This document shows, piece by piece, positions 1 through 8,167 of a DNA stretch of 20,625 nt. A model generated the notes under the pieces. The model had not been told where the DNA came from and searched no databases. It was given only the letters and a program-made list of their open reading frames with translations. This DNA comes from Ohtaekwangia sp036503775. Its GTDB lineage: Bacteria > Bacteroidota > Bacteroidia > Cytophagales > Cyclobacteriaceae. Where the stretch lies: positions 1 to 20,625 of the forward strand of contig DASXWH010000275.1 of the NCBI GenBank assembly GCA_036503775.1, written 5' to 3'. The position numbers and the translations under genes are program-made. Within the stretch, counting starts at the first letter, position 1, and each line of letters opens with the position of its first letter.

Positions 1-36
1 ATGGCTGGCTAATTCAGGGCGATATGCATTTACACG

Positions 37-2421
37 TTATTCATCCCGCAGCACACTGGCGGGATTGAGCTTGGTAGTGTTGTATACTTTATATCCAATA
101 GATATGGCTGAGGCCACAAAAAGTATCACTGCAGAAATGATCATTGAGGCTACAGTTGCTGATTGATAATAATCCCAGATGCTCTCCATCAATGCCCCTG
201 ACAACCACCACCCGAGAGGAGCACCCAGTAAACAGGCTATCAAAAGAATGATCACAAACTCCAGGTTGATCACCCGGGTTATATTTCCGATGGAAGCGCC
301 CAGCACTTTACGCACACCGATCTCTTTCATCTTCTTAATAATGTTCAGTGAAACCAGTGTAAATAATCCAGTGGCTGACAACATCAGCGCCACGATACCG
401 AGAAACACAAACATTTTTACCAGGTTGCTGTTTACCGTATCTGCTTCCACCAGTTCTTCATCCATGTAGTTGCCGTCATACATTTTATTGGGAAATATTT
501 CCTTCCACTTGGCTTCCATAAATTGATTTACGGAAACCAGTTTATCCGTTGGCGCTTTCACCAGGATATGATTCACTGCGTCTTTATCGCCATAGCGAAG
601 CATGATCGGATCCATTTCACGCCATAAGCCTTTGTTGTATATGTCCTGTACCACACCTACCACATAATATCGGACGGTATCCATCCAGGTGATCTCTTTG
701 CCGATCGGATCCTTCAGTCCGAACTTACGCGCGAGGCCTTCCGTGATGATCACTGATTCCTTGCGGTCCGTTTCCGATTCAGGTTCAAAATCTCTTCCTT
801 CCTTTAATACCAGGTCAACGGTTTTAACATAATCGGCACTCACATCCAGAATAGTGACTTCAATTTCCTTGTCTTCATGCTTGACCGGATCATTGAAGCT
901 TGAAGCATACAGGTGGTTTTCGGTGCCGGCAATAGAAATAATATCCGGGTTGCCCATCAACGCATTGCGGTAGGTTTCATACTCAGAGCGGCCATTGACG
1001 TTGGTGAACACCAACCCCTGCTTGTTGAATCCCATATCAAACTCGCGCTGGAATTCAGCATTGTCTGTAAACGCAAAGCTGCTGACGATACCAGCCAGCG
1101 AAATAGCAAACTGGAGGCATAACAATGCGCGAGTAAATCCATTAGTGCCGCCAAACTTCTGCGTTCCTTTCAATATGGCTACTGGCTGAAACTTACTGAT
1201 ATAAAATGCCGGATAAGCACCCGCCAATAAACCAGTAAACAACAACGTGATTCCCATGAAGATCATGAAATTGGGTCTACCAAAATAATCGGTGATCAGT
1301 TTCAGGTCAGGCCACAGTTTGTTGAACGCGGGCAGTAGAAATACTTCACCAATCAGTATTCCCATAAGTAATGCCATAAAACAAATCAGGGTTGTTTCAC
1401 CGATGAACTGAACGATGAGGCTCTTCCGTGTACTGCCCATCACTTTCCGTATACCAATCTCTTTTAACCTTCTAGATGAAATGGCTACTGCGGTATTGGT
1501 AAGATTGAAACAGGCTATAAGCAAAACAAAGATCGCCATGATCCCCAAACCAACAACCGCTGCAATCGGTGATCCCTCGCGTGTCCATGTTCCCGGTTTC
1601 TCAGCATAGCTGTCACGCACCGCCATGCCCTCGAATGGTTCAACCTCGAAGCGCTTTAAAATAAAATCCTCGCGTACCTTGTTGTTGTTTTCGACATAGG
1701 GTAACAATTGCTGTTGTATGGTGGCAACTCGCGCAGGATCTTTAATCTGTATAAATAACGTGTTGCGAAAGTACCAGCTGTTTTCGGTGTAGTTCGGATC
1801 ATCCGTATCTGTAAAGGCATTTTCAAAGTGGGCATACGCTTCACTGTAGAAACTGGAATTGGTCGGTTGCTGCTTAAATACTCCACTAACTACAAACTCT
1901 TTTGTCTTACCACTATCCAGCATTTGTGTTACCGACTTACCCAGGGCTTTCTCCTTGCCAAAATATTTTTCAGCAAGCTCGTCACTGATCACGATCTGAC
2001 CCAGATCTTTTATATCGCCACTGCCTTCAATAAATTCAAAGGTGAACAGCTTAAAAAAAGGTTGATCAACATAGGTGATATCGCTGCTGAAGAGTTCGGT
2101 TCTAATCCGGAAATTGCCGCCATCGGGTATATAACGAACCACTTCATCCACATCTGGAATGTTTTGTTTTATGGTATTTCCCAACCCCATGGGTGCAAAG
2201 CCGAAAGCTTTCTCTTCATTCTGGAATATCCGAACAGACCCTACGCGGTAAATGGTTGGAGCATGGGTATGAATACTGTCAAAGCTTACATTAAAATCAT
2301 AGTTAAAGTAAGCGATGATGCAACAGGCGATGGCTATGCCCATGCCGATGATGTTAATGAAGATGTAGAGCTTGTTCTTCAGGAGATTCCGGAAGGTGAT
2401 GAGCAGGTAGTTTTTAAGCAT
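37..2421 (-). CDS. ABC transporter permease, FtsX/MacB type
   Basis: Inner-membrane permease of the large Bacteroidota MacB/FtsX family, which works with an ATPase encoded elsewhere; the substrate is unknown. The 794-residue protein has the expected order: a TM helix at about 20-40, a MacB-type periplasmic domain at about 45-285, TM helices near 286-310, 338-362, 385-408 and 432-452, a second periplasmic domain at about 455-665, and TM helices near 669-693, 723-742 and 755-780. Each FtsX half carries the coupling motif after its first helix: RRLKEIGIRKVMG (317-329) and KKMKEIGVRKVLG (about 696-708). It ends in LRDE, as members of this family often do. No ATPase or membrane-fusion gene is adjacent, as is common for these orphan permeases. 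Family assignment is firm; what it exports or senses is not known. Confidence 0.93.
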   Translation of the reverse strand: MLKNYLLITFRNLLKNKLYIFINIIGMGIAIACCIIAYFNYDFNVSFDSIHTHAPTIYRVGSVRIFQNEEKAFGFAPMGLGNTIKQNIPDVDEVVRYIPDGGNFRIRTELFSSDITYVDQPFFKLFTFEFIEGSGDIKDLGQIVISDELAEKYFGKEKALGKSVTQMLDSGKTKEFVVSGVFKQQPTNSSFYSEAYAHFENAFTDTDDPNYTENSWYFRNTLFIQIKDPARVATIQQQLLPYVENNNKVREDFILKRFEVEPFEGMAVRDSYAEKPGTWTREGSPIAAVVGLGIMAIFVLLIACFNLTNTAVAISSRRLKEIGIRKVMGSTRKSLIVQFIGETTLICFMALLMGILIGEVFLLPAFNKLWPDLKLITDYFGRPNFMIFMGITLLFTGLLAGAYPAFYISKFQPVAILKGTQKFGGTNGFTRALLCLQFAISLAGIVSSFAFTDNAEFQREFDMGFNKQGLVFTNVNGRSEYETYRNALMGNPDIISIAGTENHLYASSFNDPVKHEDKEIEVTILDVSADYVKTVDLVLKEGRDFEPESETDRKESVIITEGLARKFGLKDPIGKEITWMDTVRYYVVGVVQDIYNKGLWREMDPIMLRYGDKDAVNHILVKAPTDKLVSVNQFMEAKWKEIFPNKMYDGNYMDEELVEADTVNSNLVKMFVFLGIVALMLSATGLFTLVSLNIIKKMKEIGVRKVLGASIGNITRVINLEFVIILLIACLLGAPLGWWLSGALMESIWDYYQSATVASMIISAVILFVASAISIGYKVYNTTKLNPASVLRDE

Positions 2422-2594
2422 AGAGAGGCGGTTAGTATGGGTATGACTCGGAGTTCAGGGATTTGGTTGCATCGCTTAAAATTAAACGCACGGTTCTTTC
2501 CGAAACCAACCCAATATCCGACAACGCAGGAAAGACATGGACCTTGCGTGAAAATCATGCCAGACTAAAATACGCCCGATACTACACAGAAAGT

Positions 2595-2641
2595 ATGTTC
2601 AGTACGAAATTAATGTTCAGATCTGAACATGGCAGTGTTCA
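2595..2641. promoter_or_regulatory. Operator-like palindrome cluster (PadR-like ATGT-N10-ACAT)
   Basis: ATGTTCAGATCTGAACAT at 2613-2630 is a perfect 18-bp palindrome. The core TGTTCA recurs in the same orientation at 2596-2601, 2614-2619 and 2636-2641, and in reverse as TGAACA at 2624-2629. ATGTTCAG itself is repeated at 2595-2602 and 2613-2620, 18 bp apart, flanking the candidate -7 box of the permease gene. PadR-family repressors bind ATGT-N8/10-ACAT type sites and are often encoded beside FtsX permeases in Cytophagales, so a PadR-type operator is my inference. The alternative is a weak terminator for the small gene ending at 2652, but the stem is AT-rich and only about 7 bp once a tetraloop is allowed. 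Confidence 0.5.
2605..2612 (-). promoter_or_regulatory. Candidate -7 box for the FtsX permease gene
   Basis: Read on the minus strand this is TAATTTCG, one mismatch from the Bacteroidota -7 consensus TAnnTTTG. It would start transcription roughly 180 bases before the permease start codon. I see no good TTG at the -33 distance, so the call is weak alone. The repeated TGTTCA half-sites on both sides of it raise its interest. Confidence 0.3.
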
Positions 2642-2651
2642 CACCTATATT

Positions 2652-2987
2652 TCATTGAGGCTTCTTCAGGAAAATAAAGATATTTTCATAGGCGTTACCA
2701 CTTGAAAGTTCAGCGGTTGCTGCAGTTGTAGTCGAGACCATTTCATATCCGTCATCGCTGTACTTCGAAAGTAACTCCACGACACAGTTGTTGATGTTCT
2801 TCTTCCGGCATTCAACAGGTTCAAGCTCTGCGCCACCGGCAAAAACAGAAATGGAACTTCCACTCACGGGGTAATACCGAAGAATGACGTAATCGGAAGA
2901 TCCGGCATTTTTATCCTGAGCCCCGGAAAACAAAAAAGCTGATACCAGGCCTAAAACGGCTGTAAGAATCCACATTGGTTTTTTCAT
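2652..2987 (-). CDS. Small secreted protein of unknown function
   Basis: A 111-residue protein with an N-terminal Sec signal peptide (about residues 1-23, hydrophobic core WILTAVLGLVSAFLF followed by SGAQ), so probably periplasmic or secreted. There is no lipobox. The mature part has a strand-rich segment (YVILRYYPV), two cysteines (about residues 60 and 68), then VELLSKYSDDGYEMVS and a closing strand IFIFLKKPQ. The run 'LxxxxxxGYEMVS ... strand' resembles the short DUF4177-like fold, in which a helix ending GWELVS packs on a small sheet; this is a resemblance only. It lies upstream of the permease gene on the same strand with 230 bases between, so co-transcription is uncertain. No function is assigned. 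Confidence 0.7.
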   Translation of the reverse strand: MKKPMWILTAVLGLVSAFLFSGAQDKNAGSSDYVILRYYPVSGSSISVFAGGAELEPVECRKKNINNCVVELLSKYSDDGYEMVSTTTAATAELSSGNAYENIFIFLKKPQ

Positions 2988-3077
2988 AAAATTCAGGGAT
3001 TAATACCTTGATACAACAAAAACCATGCAGCATGTCTTTGGGCATATCTTTATTAAATTTAGAACTCTGTAAACCGA

Positions 3078-4145
3078 ATGTTGACACATCGAACCATATT
3101 ATCCTCCAGACTTGCTGCACAGCACATTGCTGCTCCTGCTTTCAATACACCTGGAGAAATTGTAACTCACCTGGGGGCTATGCAGGCACAGGAATTTGCC
3201 ATGGCCAAATGGGCTATCGGATTGCGATCAAAATCACTTGCTGAAACCGATATTGACAAAGCGTTTAATACAGGCAAAATTTTAAGAACACACCTGTTAC
3301 GCCCCACATGGCATTTTGTAGCACCTGAAGATATCCGATGGCTGCTTAAACTCACGGCACCACGCGTGCATCAGGCAAATGCTTTCATGTATAAACAAAG
3401 TGAACTGGATGCAGCACTCTTCAAAAAGTCTAATGCTATTATCAGTAAAGCATTGGACGGTGGAAAACACCTCACCCGTGAAGAACTGCAAACCGAACTG
3501 GCACGAAAGAAAATTAAAGCGGATGGTTTCCGGTTGGGTTATATTATGATGTGTGCCGAACTCGAGGGACTGATCTGCAGCGGACCCAGACGAGGGAATC
3601 AGTTCACCTACGCACTGATCGATGAATGGGTTCCGAAACAAAAAAGCATAAGCCAGACCGAAGCCCTGCTGAATCTCATCTTGCGTTTCTATAAAAGCCG
3701 CGGCCCGGCCACAGCAAGTGATTTTAAGTATTGGTCGGGGCTAACCCGTAAGGAAACAGACAAAGGAATTGCGCTTGCTGAAAATGAACTTCAGCATGAA
3801 GTATTCGATGACGAAGTATATTATTTTCATGTACACGAAAAATCAGTATCCGCCAAAGCTCAAACTACTTTTCTCATGGCCGACTATGATGAGTTCGGTA
3901 TGAGTTACAAAGACAAAGCGAAATTGCAGCATCCTGATTCCAGCGGAAAAACCAACTACAACCGAATGGTGGTGGTTGATGGATACATTGCCGGATCATG
4001 GAAACGGACAGTGAACGGAAAGAATGTTGTATTTGACATCAGCCCAAATATCACATTATCAAAAAAGCAGGAGAAAGCTGTGGTTCAGGCCGCTGAACAG
4101 TTTGCGGTTTTTATTAATAAAGAACCTGAAATTACATTTCAATAA
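3078..4145 (+). CDS. Winged-helix DNA-binding domain protein (HTH_42 family)
   Basis: This 355-residue protein matches the winged-helix family PF06224 (HTH_42, formerly DUF1006), to which E. coli YcaQ, an interstrand-crosslink DNA glycosylase, belongs. Family signatures visible are an N-terminal RLAAQHI...VTHLGAMQAQ, then GKILRTHLLRPTWHFVAPEDIRW (about 66-88, typically R-x-W-x-x-R/HxVxxxDxxW in this family), and a C-terminal NRMVVVDGYIAGSWKR. There is no signal peptide, so it is cytoplasmic. Members in Actinobacteria and Bacteroidota are usually annotated only as 'winged helix DNA-binding domain-containing'; a DNA-repair glycosylase role is possible but unproven here, and regulation of transcription is the alternative. 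It is transcribed divergently from the small secreted protein gene (90-base gap) and stands alone. The ATG at 3078 gives the full family N-terminus. Confidence 0.87.
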   Translation: MLTHRTILSSRLAAQHIAAPAFNTPGEIVTHLGAMQAQEFAMAKWAIGLRSKSLAETDIDKAFNTGKILRTHLLRPTWHFVAPEDIRWLLKLTAPRVHQANAFMYKQSELDAALFKKSNAIISKALDGGKHLTREELQTELARKKIKADGFRLGYIMMCAELEGLICSGPRRGNQFTYALIDEWVPKQKSISQTEALLNLILRFYKSRGPATASDFKYWSGLTRKETDKGIALAENELQHEVFDDEVYYFHVHEKSVSAKAQTTFLMADYDEFGMSYKDKAKLQHPDSSGKTNYNRMVVVDGYIAGSWKRTVNGKNVVFDISPNITLSKKQEKAVVQAAEQFAVFINKEPEITFQ

Positions 4146-4261
4146 TCAGAAAGGTAATTTTAACACGAACCGCAAGCCTATTTAATAAGGCTGAAATCAG
4201 CGTACAATCAAGGAATTTCACGTTCGATAGCGCATCCTACTTTCATCTGCTCATTAAGTAT

Positions 4262-4269
4262 TATCTTTG
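4262..4269 (+). promoter_or_regulatory. -7 promoter box of the glucosaminidase gene
   Basis: TATCTTTG is a perfect match to the Bacteroidota -7 consensus TAnnTTTG. Transcription would start near 4276, leaving a short leader before the ATG at 4290 and ruling out a start at the in-frame TTG at 4275. The -33 element is poor: TTTC at 4241-4244 stands at about the right distance instead of TTG. Confidence 0.5.
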
Positions 4270-4289
4270 TATCGTTGGCTAATCTGTCT

Positions 4290-5105
4290 ATGAGACAATC
4301 CTTGTCTTGTTTCGGTTTCCTTGTGCTCATCACAATCTTTATCGGTTGCGAGGACAAAAAAACGTTTCGTGTAAAAACAGAAACCGTTCACGTTGATTCA
4401 TTGCATAAAATTGTTCTGGTTAAAGACACGTTGGTTCGTCCCGTGCTCTATACCAATGTTTCCGGACTCTCTAAATTGCCGGTACCGGAAGCAAAAGCCC
4501 GTTTTGTTTCTGCTGTACTTCCTTCAATTCTGGTAGCGAAATATCAGGTTGAAGAAAACAAACGAAAGGTGTTGTTACTGAAAGAAAAAAAACGCTGGGA
4601 TGTTGCTGACAGTGCTTTCTATCTGGACTTCAAGGCTCGTTACAAAGCCGATAACATCGATGACCTTTCGGTGCGTATGATCACCATCCCCAGCAGTATT
4701 GTGCTGGCCCAGGCTGCTGTAGAAAGCGGATGGGGACAATCGCGTTTCTTTCTGGAAGGTTCAAACCTGTTTGGTATCTGGTCATTCAACCAGTTTGAGC
4801 CACGCATAGAAGCCGGCAAAACCCGTAACAAGAAAAAGATCTATCTGCGCTCATATGAGGATATGTCCAAATCCATTGTTCATTATTTTGAAATTTTAGG
4901 CAAGGCCAGACCTTATGTAAGCCTCCGGCAAACCGTTTATGAAAACGGAAATAATGATCCGTTCAAGTTACTTCCCCACCTGAAGAATTTTTCAGAACGC
5001 AGAACGGCATATACCAATCAATTGAAAAAAATGATCGAGGTGAATAACTTCACCCAGTACGATCATTACCGTATTGATCCGCAATACATCGTGGAAGAGG
5101 AATAA
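4290..5105 (+). CDS. Glucosaminidase-domain lipoprotein (Bax-like)
   Basis: Predicted peptidoglycan hydrolase of the glucosaminidase family (PF01832, Bax/FlgJ/LytG-like), cleaving the glycan backbone in the periplasm or at the outer membrane. From the ATG at 4290 the protein has 271 residues: a lipoprotein signal ending in IFIGC with the acylated Cys20, a linker, then the catalytic domain from about residue 95. The hallmark AQAAVESGWG carries the likely catalytic Glu145, followed by SRFFLEGSNLFGIW and YEDMSKSIVHYF, both typical of the Bax branch. The longest frame begins at a TTG (4275), but a perfect -7 box at 4262-4269 puts the transcript start there, so ATG 4290 is preferred. The deacetylase gene follows after 44 bases on the same strand, so the two envelope-glycan enzymes may be co-transcribed. 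Confidence 0.9.
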   Translation: MRQSLSCFGFLVLITIFIGCEDKKTFRVKTETVHVDSLHKIVLVKDTLVRPVLYTNVSGLSKLPVPEAKARFVSAVLPSILVAKYQVEENKRKVLLLKEKKRWDVADSAFYLDFKARYKADNIDDLSVRMITIPSSIVLAQAAVESGWGQSRFFLEGSNLFGIWSFNQFEPRIEAGKTRNKKKIYLRSYEDMSKSIVHYFEILGKARPYVSLRQTVYENGNNDPFKLLPHLKNFSERRTAYTNQLKKMIEVNNFTQYDHYRIDPQYIVEEE

Positions 5106-5149
5106 TCTCCTTACCTTTATTCCTAACGATTCTTATCCGTCATTTCATC

Positions 5150-6214
5150 ATGAAGAATTACGCTTTACTGCTTATCGTAATACTTTCCTGTGCAGGGCAA
5201 TCAACGTCCTCTCCCGAAGAAAATGCTGACTACATAAACAATGGAAAAGAAGTAACCTGTTTTGTTTATCATCGCTTTGGCGACAGTCGTTACCCTACGA
5301 CCAATGTGCCGGTAAGTGATTTCGAAGCTCACCTGAAGTGGCTCCAGAAAAACGGATACCGGATGATCACCTTTTCCGAAGCCATTGCTTACCTGAAATC
5401 CGATGAGCCCATTCAGAAAACCGCGGTGATCACCGTTGATGATGCGTACAAAAGTTTTTTCAAAAACGGATTGCCCCTGCTGAAAAAATATAATTACCCT
5501 TCTACCCTGTTCATCAATACCGAAACGGTGGGCGGTGGTGATTACATGGACTGGGCTTCGCTGGAAGCGGCTATGAAAAGCAAGGTGGAGATAGGCAATC
5601 ATACACATACGCATAATTATTTCCTGAATGAAGACGCAGCAACGCGCTATAAAACCTTTGAAGACGAGATCAAACTCAGTCAAACCATCATTGAGAAAAA
5701 TCTGAACATAACTCCGGTTGTTTTTTCTTATCCGTATGGCGAGTTCGATCTGCCCATGAAAGAGATCGCAAAGAAACTGGGCTTTCAGGCTGCCGCAGCA
5801 CAAAACTCCGGTGTGCTCTACAGCGGAGGTGACCTGTTTATGTGCCCGCGTTTTCCGATGTCTGAATCGTATTCAGCGATTAACAAGTTTATAGAGAAAG
5901 CTTCTTCGGGTCCGCTGAAGGTTTTGAAAGCATCACCGGAAAGTTTCATGAGCCCGCCAGACAAAAGACCTCTTCTTACCTTAGATATTGACAATACCGA
6001 CCTGGTGCTGAAACGAATTCAATGTTTTGTACAGGGTGGTGAATGTGATCTTCGCGTGCTGGAAACGAAAGACAATAAAACCACGCTTACCGTTCAGGCA
6101 ATAAAGCCCATGACCTCCAAAAGAAGAACCCTTTACACCGTAACCATTCCGGATAAAAAAGGAAGGTGGCATTGGTACAGCCACCTTTGGATCAATGAGA
6201 AAAAGAAAGAGTAA
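5150..6214 (+). CDS. Polysaccharide deacetylase family lipoprotein (CE4)
   Basis: Carbohydrate esterase family 4 (NodB homology, PF01522), predicted to remove N- or O-acetyl groups from a glycan in the periplasm. The 354-residue protein starts with a lipoprotein signal (VILSC, Cys14). Motif 1 is TVDDAY (Asp97 likely base, Asp98 metal ligand), motif 2 is NHTHTH (His151 and His155 as H-x3-H metal ligands), and motif 3 is FSYPYGEFD (192-200), the form seen in the PgaB/IcaB branch. All metal ligands are intact; Ala99 replaces the usual Gly of FDDGY. After the barrel, residues about 245-354 form a beta-rich tail ending GRWHWYSHLWI, as in many PgaB-type deacetylases. It follows the glucosaminidase gene closely. 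Substrate could be a surface poly-N-acetylglucosamine-like polymer or peptidoglycan; sequence alone does not decide. It converges on the isomerase gene with a 5-base gap and no visible terminator. Confidence 0.9.
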   Translation: MKNYALLLIVILSCAGQSTSSPEENADYINNGKEVTCFVYHRFGDSRYPTTNVPVSDFEAHLKWLQKNGYRMITFSEAIAYLKSDEPIQKTAVITVDDAYKSFFKNGLPLLKKYNYPSTLFINTETVGGGDYMDWASLEAAMKSKVEIGNHTHTHNYFLNEDAATRYKTFEDEIKLSQTIIEKNLNITPVVFSYPYGEFDLPMKEIAKKLGFQAAAAQNSGVLYSGGDLFMCPRFPMSESYSAINKFIEKASSGPLKVLKASPESFMSPPDKRPLLTLDIDNTDLVLKRIQCFVQGGECDLRVLETKDNKTTLTVQAIKPMTSKRRTLYTVTIPDKKGRWHWYSHLWINEKKKE

Positions 6215-6219
6215 CCGAT

Positions 6220-7110
6220 CTATTTGAACAGAACGTTCTTCACGTACAAGGAACTCTTCGCCACGTTCTGCATAGCGTCCGGATGATAGTTGTTTCCCTG
6301 TTCAACAAACATATAGTTAACACCTGCCAGCTCAGCATCTTTCAGAATCGCTTTAAAATCAATGGTACCTTCACCCATAATTTCATGAAGGTTGCGATCG
6401 GTTTTACTCATATCCTTTAAATGCCACATGACAAACCTGCCGGGATACTTCGTGAAGTAATCATGCGTGGTGAGCTTTGAAGAATGTGAAAACCAGAACA
6501 GATCCATTTGCATTTTTACCAGGGCAGGATCGGTTTCATTGAGGATGATATCATAGCCGATCTTTCCATCATGCTCAATAAACTCAAAATCATGATTGTG
6601 ATAGGCAACAGCCAGGTTGGCTTTCTTAACACGTTCCCCGATACGATTCAGCTTATCCGCTACAATTTTGAATTTATCCAGCGTCCGGGAGTCCGGGTCA
6701 AGCCAAGGCCAGGTGATGTATTCCTGTTTTAAAATATGAGCACCTTCAATGCATTCATCGACATAGCGCATCATGTCATCATCAGACGTTCCGGGGCCCA
6801 TAAATTTATTAAGACCATAATGCCCGCTTGACGTGGAGAGGTTGTTGTCCTCCAGGATCTGCTTAAATGTTTTAGGGTGAAGTCCATAGTATTTAAAATC
6901 TGAGAATCCATAGATCTCCAGATCTTCATAACCATAGGATGCTACTTTTTTAAGTGTTCCTTTCAAATCAGCCTCCATGGCTTCACGTATGGTATACAGT
7001 TGAAGACCGACTTTATATTTTGTTTTGTGCCGGGTCAAAAATGCAGGTGAGAGAATAGCTGCTGATGCCAGCGCGCCTGCCTGTTGAATGAATTGTCTTC
7101 GGGTGGTCAT
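6220..7110 (-). CDS. Tat-exported sugar phosphate isomerase/epimerase-like TIM barrel
   Basis: Xylose-isomerase-like TIM barrel (AP_endonuc_2, PF01261; COG1082 family). From the chosen ATG (7110) it has 296 residues and begins MTTRRQFIQQAGALA, a twin-arginine signal with hydrophobic stretch and a cut near residue 25, so it is likely folded before export. Barrel features: VGLQLYTIREAM (strand 1), YGYEDLEIYGF (strand 2, with a metal-ligand type Glu), VAYHNHDFEF, MQMDLFWF, VMWHLKDM and a C-terminal FVEQGNNY with another metal-type Glu. Bacteroidota carry many secreted members; they act in sugar or inositol metabolism or have unknown roles, and the substrate here is unknown. A longer frame starts at 7131, but it would put the Tat motif seven residues further in and overlaps a -7-like TATCATTG (7129-7136, minus strand). 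Confidence 0.88.
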   Translation of the reverse strand: MTTRRQFIQQAGALASAAILSPAFLTRHKTKYKVGLQLYTIREAMEADLKGTLKKVASYGYEDLEIYGFSDFKYYGLHPKTFKQILEDNNLSTSSGHYGLNKFMGPGTSDDDMMRYVDECIEGAHILKQEYITWPWLDPDSRTLDKFKIVADKLNRIGERVKKANLAVAYHNHDFEFIEHDGKIGYDIILNETDPALVKMQMDLFWFSHSSKLTTHDYFTKYPGRFVMWHLKDMSKTDRNLHEIMGEGTIDFKAILKDAELAGVNYMFVEQGNNYHPDAMQNVAKSSLYVKNVLFK

Positions 7111-7196
7111 GGTTGCGTAAGGTTCACGCAATGATATAAAATTTACCAGGCTGGAATATGCCGTTCATAAAATTCAGATGATCCCGGAATAAAAAA

Positions 7197-7224
7197 TAAG
7201 ACCGGGCCAAATGACCCGGTCTTA
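7197..7224 (-). terminator. Intrinsic terminator after the DUF4382 gene
   Basis: A 10-bp perfect GC-rich stem, TAAGACCGGG (7197-7206) paired with CCCGGTCTTA (7215-7224), closes an 8-base loop. On the minus strand it is followed at once by a T-rich run (complement of the A-run at 7191-7196). It lies 25 bases after the stop of the DUF4382 gene and separates it from the isomerase gene. Confidence 0.88.
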
Positions 7225-7249
7225 ATCCTAACCTAAACCTGTTTATACC

Positions 7250-8167
7250 TTAAGAACCTGAATCCAGTGAAACGGAAATATTCAGGTTAATGCTTGCTCC
7301 GGCAGTCAGCGTAACACCGTCATGGCGATCTACCACTTCATTGAATGATCCGTCACTGTTGTTAGATGTTACGATCAGATCATAGTCACCCGGTTGCAGG
7401 AAAGCGAGTTTGAAATTTCCGGCACCATCAACCTTAGCACTCGTGACTGCATTGGGAAATAATGCTTCACCATCTTCGCTTGTGGCTTCATCCGACTCAT
7501 ACGTACCTTTTTCATAGGCATATACAACTACCTGAGCATACTGATCATATTCTGCAATATGACCATTGATGATGGCAGCCTCCTGGTTGGCAATAAGTCT
7601 GACGGTAGGCTTCAGCAGAAATTTTCCACTGTTGCCAGCTTTAACAATAGATCTGCGTGCATCAAAGTCAAGGGTAACCGCCACAACGCCTTCTTCAGGC
7701 AATGTAAATGCGCCCTTCACTTTATAACCACTCGTTGATCCACTGGGTACAAAAAGAGCTTGTTTGGAACCGTCTTTATAACGGATATACGAACCAGCGA
7801 TTTCTTCGGACTCATCGTCTTCATCCGCGGCTTCCAGAACCAATCTCACTTCCGTATAAGTACCGGCTTCAATCTCGGCTTCCGTTACGAAATAAGACTC
7901 TCCGTTTTGATAGTCCAGAATGTTAATGGAAAAAGGTGTTTCAAATTCCTTCACTGTTTCCCAGCCATCCGGACCTTTCATTTCTATTTTATTGATTGCT
8001 ATTACAACGGCATCAACATTGGCATCGTCAATCGGAGCATCGGTAATATAGATACTCACCTTTCCGTCTTTAGCATTTTTTCCATCATCATCCGAACAAC
8101 TAAGGGTAAGTCCGATGCCTAGCATCAGTAACCCCATTAACCATACGTTTCTTTTCATATTTTTCAT
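7250..8167 (-). CDS. DUF4382 domain lipoprotein
   Basis: Lipoprotein with signal ending LTLSC (Cys24 counting from ATG 8167), followed by an acidic SDDDGKNAKDG linker. Residues about 35-175 match DUF4382 (PF14321): the opening KVSIYITDAPIDDANVDAVVIAINKIE is typical, as is the closing strand KFLLKPTVRLI. Residues about 185-265 form a separate transthyretin/carboxypeptidase-regulatory-like beta-sandwich, with INGHI at its start and FLQPGDYDLIV near its end. DUF4382 proteins are common in Bacteroidota, are surface or periplasmic and have no known biochemical role. Length 305 residues. Starts at 8167 or 8158 (MKRNVWLMG) are both plausible; the longest frame to 8203 adds a polar stretch before the signal peptide and is less likely. 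Followed by a strong terminator, so probably a single-gene transcript. Confidence 0.87.
   Translation of the reverse strand: MKNMKRNVWLMGLLMLGIGLTLSCSDDDGKNAKDGKVSIYITDAPIDDANVDAVVIAINKIEMKGPDGWETVKEFETPFSINILDYQNGESYFVTEAEIEAGTYTEVRLVLEAADEDDESEEIAGSYIRYKDGSKQALFVPSGSTSGYKVKGAFTLPEEGVVAVTLDFDARRSIVKAGNSGKFLLKPTVRLIANQEAAIINGHIAEYDQYAQVVVYAYEKGTYESDEATSEDGEALFPNAVTSAKVDGAGNFKLAFLQPGDYDLIVTSNNSDGSFNEVVDRHDGVTLTAGASINLNISVSLDSGS

Noticed and set aside
1..36. Short stretch before the first gene end
   Set aside because: Too short to assign; no hairpin with a U-tract is visible within it.
1828..2568. A 246-codon plus-strand open frame
   Set aside because: It lies antisense to the N-terminal part of the FtsX permease gene, has no family motif, and its amino acid make-up is that of a shadow frame.
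3038..3061. Possible promoter before the winged-helix gene (TTG at 3038-3040, TAAATTTA at 3054-3061)
   Set aside because: The spacer is 13 bases, well short of the 19 or so needed, and the -7 box is imperfect.
4171..4192. Possible terminator (AGCCT ... AGGCT) after the winged-helix gene
   Set aside because: Only five base pairs hold and no U-tract follows.
5201..5803. A 200-codon minus-strand open frame
   Set aside because: It is fully antisense to the polysaccharide deacetylase gene, whose three catalytic motifs are intact; the opposite frame shows no domain.
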